Shown: positions 1-6,020 of the stretch, one piece after another
Numbering within the stretch: position 1 is the first letter of the stretch
Layout: each line of letters opens with the position of its first letter
DNA from: Chlamydiota bacterium
GTDB lineage: Bacteria; Chlamydiota; Chlamydiia; Chlamydiales; SM23-39
Reading direction: 5' to 3'
Assembly (NCBI GenBank): GCA_027459365.1
Contig: DAIDIM010000017.1
Span: 1 to 9,096, forward strand
DNA length: 9,096 nt
Notes under the pieces: model-generated
Told to the model about the DNA's origin: nothing
The model's input: only the letters and a program-made list of their open reading frames with translations
Databases searched by the model: none
Program-made: the position numbers and the translations under genes

Positions 1-169
1 TTTGTTCCGAGGAAAATAATCCCGATCCTGCAATTGCGATGATTGGCACAGCAATCGCAGTGGTGATTGCCATAGTCTTTGCAGTATATCGTTTCGCAGT
101 TTCAAAAAAACCGCTATTTGTCTCTACGTTATGAATTTGCAGCGAGGAGGTAATTTTACTTATGGTCAT
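1..169 (-). CDS. N-terminal part of a small membrane-associated protein, cut by the window edge
   Basis: An open frame runs from an ATG at 169-167 to the window edge without a stop, giving 56 residues. The first 32 residues are polar; residues 33-52 (MAITTAIAVPIIAIAGSG and flanks) form one hydrophobic stretch long enough to span a membrane. A GGAG lies 4 nt before the ATG, and a near-consensus promoter is centred about 45 bp upstream, so the start is well supported. It is the next gene after the DNA polymerase on the same strand but has its own promoter. I do not recognise the family. A polar N-terminus followed by a hydrophobic segment is compatible with an inclusion-membrane (Inc-like) or other small membrane protein, but Inc proteins need a paired hydrophobic lobe that cannot be seen here. 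Confidence 0.7.
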   Translation of the reverse strand, partial: MTISKITSSLQIHNVETNSGFFETAKRYTAKTMAITTAIAVPIIAIAGSGLFSSEQ

Positions 170-196
170 ATCGCTCCGATAAAAATGTTATGACCA
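163..196 (-). repeat. 7-bp inverted repeat spanning the start codon and the transcription start
   Basis: TGGTCAT at 163-169 and ATGACCA at 190-196 are exact reverse complements separated by 20 nt. One arm covers the start codon of the gene at 1-169; the other lies where transcription should begin. It could be an operator, or a small hairpin covering the ATG if transcription starts a little upstream of the predicted point. A 7-bp repeat can also occur by chance. Confidence 0.35.
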
Positions 197-199
197 ATG

Positions 200-228
200 A
201 TTATACACTCTCGTTGGATAAGCTGCAA
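200..228 (-). promoter_or_regulatory. Sigma70-type promoter for the truncated gene at 1-169
   Basis: On the minus strand a -35 TTGCAG (228-223) is separated by exactly 17 bp from a perfect -10 TATAAT (205-200). Transcription would start near 192-194, leaving a leader of about 24 nt that carries the GGAG ribosome site before the ATG at 169. This is one of the best promoter matches in the window. Confidence 0.75.
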
Positions 229-299
229 AAAAAATTTTTAAAAGAGAGGTCTATTATCGTCAGCAGAAAAAACATAAACAAAGACGCAAAAGAACTTTC

Positions 300-1526
300 T
301 CATAAATGAGCCTCATCTTTCTTTGGAATGCGAGTGAAAGAGATTTTCATTCCAGTGACTTCTCGATCATCATTGCTCAAGACCCCAAAAGAGACAGAGT
401 CTTTTCCATATTTCTGATTAATCCGATCCAAAGCCTCTGAAATCCGTTCTCTTTTCTCCTTTGATACATCTTTAAAAAGCTCAAGCTGATTTTTATCGCG
501 AAGGCTCAAATCCTGCAAAGTCACAGCAACATGTTTAATCAATAAATTGCCTGTATGACGGATCATTTCGCTCCACAGTTCATTGAATAGAGACAAGAAA
601 GTGAGGCTATCGCTTACTTGATCACACTTCATACTCGCCTCAAAATAGCTCTCTTCTTCGATTCTCGCCCAAAGAGTTAACTTGGAAGCAACCATCCCCA
701 TTTGCCTTAAACGGCTCGCAGCTTTTGAGAGCAAACGGAGCCCAATAGCGCGCGCCTTTTCAGGAAAGCGCAATTCGGGAGGAAGGACTCTGCTATGGCC
801 CACCGTGGTCCGTTTTGTGATCCGATCGGGAACCTCAAAACCTCGCAGCTGATGCCACAGCCTCTCACCATCGACACTTCCCCACACTTTGCGCAATTGA
901 CACATGTCCAAAGAGAGCAGTTTTTTTATATCGAGAATCCCCTGTTTTTTGAGTCGAATTTCCATATTTGCGCCAACTCCAACCAGATCGCGAAGTTGCA
1001 ACGAATAGAGCTTATGGGGCAAATCTTCTTGATTGATGAATGTAAGCCCGTCGGGCTTTTGCATATCGGTTGCAATTTTAGCAAGGTAGCAATTGGGCGC
1101 AATGCCAATAGAGCACCGGATACACTCCCCCACATTCCTCTTCAAACCTGCCTTTATATTTTTTGCAATTTTTTCCGCATTTCGACTCTCGTTTTCCAAT
1201 AATTCACAAGCAACTTCGTCAATGGAACAGACTTTTGCAATCGGCAAATGTCGGCCTATTTCTTGGATAATCCTTTCATGAAAATCGACATACACCTCAT
1301 GCTGCGCCACAATGCAAATGAGGTTTGGACACATCTTTTTTGCCTCCCAAACCGGAGTCCCCGTCTTCACGCCAAAGGCCTTCGCTTCGTAGCTTGCAGC
1401 AATGGCACAGGTGCTATCTGTCTCGACCGGAATTATCGCCACAGGTAACCCCCGAATTTTAGGGTTCAGTTGCTGCTCAACACTTGCAAAATAGCTATTG
1501 AAGTCAATGTACATCCAGCGATTCAT
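300..1526 (-). CDS. dinB: Y-family (DinB/UmuC-type) translesion DNA polymerase
   Basis: The 408-residue protein inserts nucleotides opposite damaged template bases. The palm and fingers carry the family hallmarks: MYIDFNSYFASVE at residues 5-17 with metal-binding Asp8 and an aromatic steric gate (Tyr12/Phe13), YEAKAFGVKTG at 46-56, and CSIDE at 100-104 with catalytic Asp103 and Glu104. RCSIGIAPNCYLAKIA (137-152) matches the family's SxGIAxNxxLAKxA block, and GVG at 183-185 starts the helix-hairpin-helix of the thumb. A little-finger domain follows. QLELF at 347-351 fits the beta-clamp-binding pentamer. After it comes a UmuC-like stretch, LDRINQKYGKDSV (366-378), so DinB versus UmuC-like naming is uncertain. 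The length is normal. The ATG at 1526-1524 fits the family start; I see no Shine-Dalgarno. No umuD or imuA is nearby. Confidence 0.95.
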   Translation of the reverse strand: MNRWMYIDFNSYFASVEQQLNPKIRGLPVAIIPVETDSTCAIAASYEAKAFGVKTGTPVWEAKKMCPNLICIVAQHEVYVDFHERIIQEIGRHLPIAKVCSIDEVACELLENESRNAEKIAKNIKAGLKRNVGECIRCSIGIAPNCYLAKIATDMQKPDGLTFINQEDLPHKLYSLQLRDLVGVGANMEIRLKKQGILDIKKLLSLDMCQLRKVWGSVDGERLWHQLRGFEVPDRITKRTTVGHSRVLPPELRFPEKARAIGLRLLSKAASRLRQMGMVASKLTLWARIEEESYFEASMKCDQVSDSLTFLSLFNELWSEMIRHTGNLLIKHVAVTLQDLSLRDKNQLELFKDVSKEKRERISEALDRINQKYGKDSVSFGVLSNDDREVTGMKISFTRIPKKDEAHL

Positions 1527-1564
1527 GTTTTCAGAATATCACAATTACTATATTATTATTGCCA
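1527..1564. promoter_or_regulatory. 38-bp divergent intergenic region between polymerase and SidE-like PDE genes
   Basis: Only 38 AT-rich bp separate the two divergent ATGs (1526 minus, 1565 plus), so their control signals must overlap each other or the coding sequence. For the plus strand, TTTTCA (1528-1533), a 17-bp spacer and TATTAT (1551-1556) would give a start a few nt before the ATG, that is a nearly leaderless mRNA. For the minus strand, TTGGCA (1565-1560) is the best -35 but no good -10 follows. Neither gene has a visible Shine-Dalgarno. These assignments are weak. Confidence 0.35.
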
Positions 1565-2443
1565 ATGGAAGCAATATTATTAGATAAAGAAATAAAAGAT
1601 TTTACTATCAGTTTAGATCCGACTTCTTGTGTATCGAAAGAATATACCAGACGGATTATGAATATGGTAGCCCCCTACTTTCTTTCCGCCTACAAGATCG
1701 CTCCGTGGATTAAAGCAAAACGGGAAATTCTTGGGGAAGAATTTGTCGTTCATAGGCCTAATCACGGTCTTGCCCATTCGCTTAGACAATCTGCATTGGC
1801 TAAAGAAATTTTCCTTTTTCTCACAAATTACTCTATCTCAGATACTTCGGGAATTGTTGGTTGGGCCAAGAAAAAACTTGAGACAGATCCGCTGTTTTTA
1901 CAGAAAATTGAGATGGCAGCAGCCTTTCAAAGATCAGGAAGAGAGTCTGAGTGCAGTAGCTCCTCCGATCCCGCTCTATATAAAACTTTTGAAATGCAAG
2001 ATACAATCTATTTTCAAACCCATGCGGAAAAATGTCCCCTTTTTACAGAACAAGAGAGGCTCATCTTTGCTGAAGCGATCCTCTGGTCAAATCCAGGAAA
2101 ATTGGATGAAAACCAAAGCGATGACTTAAAGTATCTTCGCCGAGTTTTTCATGCATCCCATACCCTTGATTTAAGGAGAATCCCCTCTTTTGATGGGGAT
2201 CGAATTCAAAAAGATGCAATGGATCAACTCTTTGGATGTGCGCTACCGGAAAACGTGGAAACAGTTAAAAATCTACTTTGGAATCGTTCAGGAAGATATC
2301 TTTTGGCAACAGGAGATACAGACTTAGCAGAAGGGAGAAATCATTATCAGGACGAATTTTTTCTTCAGACGAGAAATCCATACAGGCTTGTTGAAGCAAT
2401 CCATCAAGTATTCACCTCTGTTTTTGCAGATTCGCTAAAATAA
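1565..2443 (+). CDS. Stand-alone SidE-type phosphodiesterase-domain protein (putative effector)
   Basis: The 292-residue protein matches the phosphodiesterase (PDE) domain of Legionella SidE effectors as I know it. HRPNHGLAHSLR at residues 63-74 has the family's R-x-x-H-G-x-x-H arrangement (Arg64, His67, His71). FQRSGRESE at 121-129 supplies acidic residues (Glu127/Glu129) in the place of the catalytic glutamate. HASHTLDLRR at 196-205 supplies a third histidine (His196 or His199). In SdeA this domain cleaves ADP-ribosylated ubiquitin to make phosphoribosyl-linked ubiquitin; stand-alone PDE proteins such as DupA and DupB remove that modification. The protein is little longer than the domain, and no mART, DUB domain or signal peptide is visible. 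I prefer the ATG at 1565 to the TTG two codons earlier; no Shine-Dalgarno is seen. Its last 32 nt overlap the convergent gene at 2412-4010. Assignment is by motif; substrate is inferred. Confidence 0.75.
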   Translation: MEAILLDKEIKDFTISLDPTSCVSKEYTRRIMNMVAPYFLSAYKIAPWIKAKREILGEEFVVHRPNHGLAHSLRQSALAKEIFLFLTNYSISDTSGIVGWAKKKLETDPLFLQKIEMAAAFQRSGRESECSSSSDPALYKTFEMQDTIYFQTHAEKCPLFTEQERLIFAEAILWSNPGKLDENQSDDLKYLRRVFHASHTLDLRRIPSFDGDRIQKDAMDQLFGCALPENVETVKNLLWNRSGRYLLATGDTDLAEGRNHYQDEFFLQTRNPYRLVEAIHQVFTSVFADSLK

Positions 2444-3812
2444 GCTCTTCCATTTCGGTTCTGTCCCCTTTCTTTTCCAGAAGTTCTCGAAGCTGCATTC
2501 TCAAGAAGTTCTTAGTTTTACAGATATCATCCTCAGATGGAGCAATGATCTGGAGACGCAACTCTTTATCTTCCGGATCGGTCGTGTCTTGCATAATCTC
2601 TTTGAGTTCGGCTAGAAAAACTTGATTATGATATGAGTGTGAAAATATCTCTAAGTTGTTTATATGCTTTTCAGCAGCCTCTTGGTCACTGCTAGAACTC
2701 CTTCGAAAATAATTACATTCCATGTCTTCACAGATGCTTGCAATCTGATCCATAGTTTTAACATGCTTTTCGTATTGGGAGATTAAGAATTTATCCTGCT
2801 TCACGCTTTCTTCCTCAAGCTTCTTACGAGAATTGTTCGCAAAGTCTCTCACTTTATCTGCCAATGCAATGTTGAGAGTTTGTGACCATACTGGAGTACG
2901 ATTTGTTATATAAGCATGATAGACTAAATCATGAGATGTCATTTCTTCAAATGGAGCAGGAGCTCCATCAGCTGTCTCCAATGTTTTCGCAAACTTGCTT
3001 CTTAATGCAATGTCTCGTTCTGCACGAAGTCCATTTTCTCGCAAACTTTTAGACATGCCAAAGCGGGAGACCAATTTTGCTTTTCCTCCGATTTCAGCAT
3101 AAAGAGCTGAATTCATTCCGAATGATGAAACCATCCGATAAACTCCATCACCTTTTATTTCGACTTGATTAAATAAATCTGGATCATTATATTCTTTATT
3201 ACAACTAGATACCAAACCCATAATTGTTATATTTTTTTCTTCTAAATTATTATATAAAATACGAGATCGCTCATAATTTGTTCCATCTTGCTTCATCATA
3301 TCCCCCCAGCCAGCAAAGCCCCCTTTTGATAGCAGAAAGAGTTGCTCAGAGGCAGGTTGTTCTCGCATACTTTCAAACCAATTCGTAAGTTGCAGATCAT
3401 TTAAAATATCATGAGATCGATCAAAAGATTGTTGAACGCATTGTTTTATATACCCCTTAGCTATAGGGTTCACCTCTTTTTTATTTTGTCCAAAGAGTGG
3501 AACTTCGAGAATGTTATTTTTATAGTGATTCAATGCCGATTTCCAATAAAAAGCTGTTCCTAATTGATCAATTGTGATTTTGCTTGAAATGCAAGCAAGA
3601 ACTATGAGCTCCTCAAAATCAGAGTCCTGGAATAAAGGATGCCGAATTGTCATAGGTCCCGTGTTGAACAGAACAGCCAATATTTGCAATTTTTTTTGTG
3701 TTTCTGTCTTCTCTCTAACAACTACCAACCTCGCTATCGCCTCCTCTTTCTCGGCAACATACTTAAATAGTGGCTCATTTTGCACAAATGTTCGAATGGT
3801 CGCATCTTTTGG
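2366..3812. repeat. Copy 1 of a tandem segmental duplication (PDE gene tail plus paralog A)
   Basis: This segment runs from the codons for QTRNP near the end of the PDE gene through the alignable part of paralog A (residue 67 to the stop). It corresponds to 4253-5693, and the two are nearly equal in length (1447 and 1441 bp). Some stretches remain almost identical at DNA level, for example around 3540-3580 against 5440-5480. The copies lie in direct orientation. Confidence 0.85.
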
Positions 3813-4010
3813 CTCCAGTTCAAGAGGTGATGGTCTATCCACAGGGGTAACCCCTCTAACAGAGGGCTGAGTGGTATGCGCAAGTTCATCAAATGCCCAA
3901 CAAGCTGATCGCGTCACCGAGGTAGCCGTACCAGCAACTGTATCTGGGCTGAATGTTTTCATTTCTATTTCTTCTGAACTACGTGAAGATAAATCAATTG
4001 AATTAGTCAT
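2412..4010 (-). CDS. Unknown protein, paralog A (532 aa) of a duplicated family
   Basis: I do not recognise this family. The ATG at 4010 is preceded by AGGGG at 4024-4020, 9 nt away, supporting this start. Residues 1-66 are Ser/Thr/Pro-rich, look disordered and do not align with paralog B. From residue 67 (PKDATIR) to the end the two align throughout. The most conserved blocks are GPMTIRxPLFQDxDFEEL (118-135), KITIDQLGTAFYWK (144-157), YRMVSS-GMN (291-300), RFGMSKSLRENGL (316-328) and the SHDLVYHAYIT-RTP region (359-373). The C-terminal third is rich in Glu and Lys and probably helical. There are no transmembrane segments or signal peptide. The gene is convergent with the SidE-like PDE gene and overlaps its last 32 nt. 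A secreted effector is plausible given the context and N-terminus, but no function is assigned. I looked for R-S-ExE ADP-ribosyltransferase motifs and did not find a convincing set. Confidence 0.85.
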   Translation of the reverse strand: MTNSIDLSSRSSEEIEMKTFSPDTVAGTATSVTRSACWAFDELAHTTQPSVRGVTPVDRPSPLELEPKDATIRTFVQNEPLFKYVAEKEEAIARLVVVREKTETQKKLQILAVLFNTGPMTIRHPLFQDSDFEELIVLACISSKITIDQLGTAFYWKSALNHYKNNILEVPLFGQNKKEVNPIAKGYIKQCVQQSFDRSHDILNDLQLTNWFESMREQPASEQLFLLSKGGFAGWGDMMKQDGTNYERSRILYNNLEEKNITIMGLVSSCNKEYNDPDLFNQVEIKGDGVYRMVSSFGMNSALYAEIGGKAKLVSRFGMSKSLRENGLRAERDIALRSKFAKTLETADGAPAPFEEMTSHDLVYHAYITNRTPVWSQTLNIALADKVRDFANNSRKKLEEESVKQDKFLISQYEKHVKTMDQIASICEDMECNYFRRSSSSDQEAAEKHINNLEIFSHSYHNQVFLAELKEIMQDTTDPEDKELRLQIIAPSEDDICKTKNFLRMQLRELLEKKGDRTEMEELILANLQKQR

Positions 4011-4249
4011 ATGATTTTTCCCCTAACGAGGCAGTAGCCTCTGCATGATCTTGTAAAGTATGAATTATAATAGCTAGACGCACATGTTTGATTGATCATA
4101 TTAATTACATAATTATTATAATTATCAATTATATATTAACATCAATAAATTGTAAATCACAAACTATACAATATTTATGTAGTATAACACTCTTGATTAA
4201 AGAATCTGTTTGATAAAGATTCGAATAAAGATTTTTCTAGATAGTCAAA
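4011..4249. promoter_or_regulatory. AT-rich spacer upstream of paralog A with a probable promoter and leader hairpin
   Basis: This spacer is very AT-rich. For the minus-strand gene, a perfect TATAAT lies at 4069-4064 but its -35 (ATCAAA at 17 bp) is poor; other -10-like hexamers occur further upstream in 4100-4170. In the resulting leader a 5-bp hairpin, GAGGC at 4028-4032 with GCCTC at 4037-4041 and a 4-nt loop, sits just before the AGGGG ribosome site at 4020-4024. I see no gene here. Confidence 0.4.
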
Positions 4250-4330
4250 CATCAGACAAGAAATCCATTCCTGCTCATCGAAGCAATCCATCAAGTATTC
4301 ACTGCCCGTTTTGGAGTTTCGCCAAAATAA
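4250..4330 (+). pseudogene. 3' relic of the SidE-like PDE gene
   Basis: Read on the plus strand this encodes HQTRNPFLLIEAIHQVF, then TARFGVSPK and a TAA at 4328-4330. It aligns without gaps to residues 267-292 of the intact PDE protein, identical at 17 of 26 positions by hand count, including the shared run EAIHQVFT. An in-frame TAG at 4238-4240 and loss of similarity further upstream show the rest of the gene is gone. It keeps the same 32-nt tail-to-tail overlap with the convergent gene (4299-4330) as the intact copy has at 2412-2443. Survival of the last codons is probably explained by that overlap: the sequence is held by selection on paralog B. Confidence 0.85.
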
Positions 4331-5693
4331 GTTCTTCCATATCGGTTCTGGCACTTTTCTCTTCTAGAAGCTCTCGAAGCCTCGCCTTCGCGAATTCATT
4401 TATTTCAATGACACCTTTCTTAGAAAGCTTTATTTCACTGAGCTGCAACATTTTTTCATCCAGAGTACAATCGTTTTGCATAATTTCTTCTTGCCTTTCT
4501 AGAAAAATTTGAACGTTATAGTTGTACGAAGAGAGCCCCAAGTTGGCAATATGCTTCTGAGCAGCATCCTCATCACTGCTATAACCCTTTCGAAATCGAC
4601 TACATTGCATGTCTTCACAAATGGTTGCATAACGTTCCATATTTCTAGCATCGGCTTCATATTGTAATGTTAAAAATTCATCTTGCATGACGACTGGATC
4701 GTCAAGTTTTTCACGAGCAACCTTTGCAAGCGCCCTTAATTTATCTGCCAATTCAATGACGATTGTTTGTGACCATCTTGGAGTACGAGTTGTTATATAA
4801 GCATGAAAAACCAAGTCATGAGATGTTACTTCTTCGAAAGGGGCAGCGTATCCATCAGCTTTCGGTAGTGTTTTCGCAAACTTGCTTTTTAACGCAATGT
4901 CTCGCTCTCCGTGAAGTCCATTTTCTCGTAAACTTTTAGACATACCAAAACGGAGTACACTTTTTGTGGTTCCTTCGATTTCGCTATGAAGAGCTGTATT
5001 CATTCCGATTGATGAAACCATCCGATAAGCTCCACGACCCTCGATTTCGACATGATTGAATAGATCTGGTTCTTTCTCATTTTCATTGGCTACGCTAACC
5101 AAATCCATGATTGTGGCTGTCCCCGATGGATCTTCAGTATAATTATTAAATACAAGAAGAGCCCTTTCAGCGTCGTTTTTACATTGTATCAATTTCTCAT
5201 AACCAGCCGAACGTCTTTCTGAAAGAAGAAAACATTGCTCAGAGGCAGGTTGTCCTTTCATTCTTTCAAACCAGTTTTGAAGTTGCTGATCATCTAAAAT
5301 GTTAAAAGACTGACTTTGAAACGTCTTTTTCATGTAATGATATGCGTCAGGATTCACTTCTCCTTCGATAAAAAGTGGGATTTCGAGAATTTCTTGTTTC
5401 TGATAATGTTCTAAAGCTGCCTTCCAATAAAAAGCTGTCCCTAATTGATCAATGGTAATTTTTCCTAAAATACAAGCAAGAACAACGAGCTCCTCAAAGT
5501 CTGGATCCTGAAATAAAGGATCCCGAATTGTCATTGGGCCTTGATTAAAAAGATTCTCCAATTTCTGCAGTTTAACTGGTGTGTCTACTTTCTTTTTAAC
5601 AGCCTCTAACATTCTCATGGCCTCTTCTTTTTTTCGAACATGGGTAAATAGAGGTGCTCTATGTACAAAGTCACGAATGTTCGCTTCTGTAGG
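4253..5693. repeat. Copy 2 of the tandem segmental duplication (PDE relic plus paralog B)
   Basis: Second member of the direct repeat described at 2366-3812. Its left end holds the relic of the PDE gene's 3' end and the remainder is the alignable part of paralog B. To the left of about 4250 the similarity to the PDE gene stops, so either the duplication endpoint or a later deletion removed the rest of that gene. Confidence 0.85.
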
Positions 5694-5822
5694 ACTAGAC
5701 TCAAAAGAGCTCGGAATTGCAGAGAGTGCAATAGCGGACACGGCCGCGTCCCTATTCTGACTCGCAGTCGAGTTAAAACAAGTGATCGGAGCATACGAAT
5801 CTAGTGGAGTTAAACTAACCAT
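4299..5822 (-). CDS. Unknown protein, paralog B (507 aa) of a duplicated family
   Basis: Paralog of the gene at 2412-4010, alignable from residue 44 (PTEANIR) to the C-terminus. The shared core blocks sit at residues 95-111 (GPMTIRDPLFQDPDFEE), 121-134 (KITIDQLGTAFYWK), 266-274 (YRMVSSIGM), 291-303 (RFGMSKSLRENGL) and 334-348 (SHDLVFHAYITTRTP). Residues 1-43 are Ser/Ala-rich and unrelated to paralog A's N-terminus, so the N-termini have diverged much faster than the core. I choose the ATG at 5822; a TTG at 5855 in the same frame overlaps the -10 box of the promoter and would not be in the mRNA. There is no clear Shine-Dalgarno. No signal peptide or membrane segment is visible. Its 3' end overlaps the PDE relic. 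Both copies keep long intact frames and near-equal length, so both are probably functional. Function is unknown. Confidence 0.85.
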   Translation of the reverse strand: MVSLTPLDSYAPITCFNSTASQNRDAAVSAIALSAIPSSFESSPTEANIRDFVHRAPLFTHVRKKEEAMRMLEAVKKKVDTPVKLQKLENLFNQGPMTIRDPLFQDPDFEELVVLACILGKITIDQLGTAFYWKAALEHYQKQEILEIPLFIEGEVNPDAYHYMKKTFQSQSFNILDDQQLQNWFERMKGQPASEQCFLLSERRSAGYEKLIQCKNDAERALLVFNNYTEDPSGTATIMDLVSVANENEKEPDLFNHVEIEGRGAYRMVSSIGMNTALHSEIEGTTKSVLRFGMSKSLRENGLHGERDIALKSKFAKTLPKADGYAAPFEEVTSHDLVFHAYITTRTPRWSQTIVIELADKLRALAKVAREKLDDPVVMQDEFLTLQYEADARNMERYATICEDMQCSRFRKGYSSDEDAAQKHIANLGLSSYNYNVQIFLERQEEIMQNDCTLDEKMLQLSEIKLSKKGVIEINEFAKARLRELLEEKSARTDMEELILAKLQNGQ

Positions 5823-5846
5823 AATAATTACAATCTTATAATATTT

Positions 5847-5876
5847 ATTATACAATAAATAGTAATTATCTGTGAA
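5847..5876 (-). promoter_or_regulatory. Sigma70-type promoter for paralog B
   Basis: On the minus strand TTCACA (5876-5871, five of six matches to TTGACA) is followed after 18 bp by a perfect TATAAT (5852-5847). Transcription would begin near 5840, giving a leader of about 18 nt before the ATG at 5822. This promoter argues against the upstream TTG at 5855 as the start codon. Confidence 0.65.
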
Positions 5877-6020
5877 TGTTATAATTAATTCATAAATTAT
5901 TGTTTATTAAAGACTTAAAATATAGTTGCCTTTCTCTTTATCTCGACTTTGTACTGCAGGCAGAAAACCTTCTAAATGTCAGTAAATGAGGATGTTATAT
6001 CCCAATGCCCCTGGAAATTC

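Noticed and set aside
926..1135. Minus-strand 69-codon frame within the polymerase
   Set aside because: A different frame of the same DNA, with no start signal and no recognisable motif.
795..1448. Plus-strand open frames of 62-135 codons inside the polymerase gene
   Set aside because: They lie antisense to a well-supported Y-family polymerase, show no ribosome site or family resemblance, and are explained as shadows.
1731..2129. Plus-strand 132-codon frame inside the PDE gene
   Set aside because: Out of frame with the motif-bearing PDE frame; its composition is non-specific and it has no start signal of its own.
4210..4512. Plus-strand 100-codon frame crossing the PDE relic
   Set aside because: It starts at TTG, is in a different frame from the relic and is mostly antisense to paralog B; the relic frame carries the real homology.
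2412..5822. Paralogs A and B as SidE-type mono-ADP-ribosyltransferases completing the PDE chemistry
   Set aside because: An attractive idea, but no ordered Arg / S-T-S / E-x-E set is conserved between the two; YRMVSS alone is insufficient.
5823..5855. TTG start giving paralog B 11 extra residues
   Set aside because: The TTG overlaps the -10 TATAAT of its best promoter, so it would not be transcribed.
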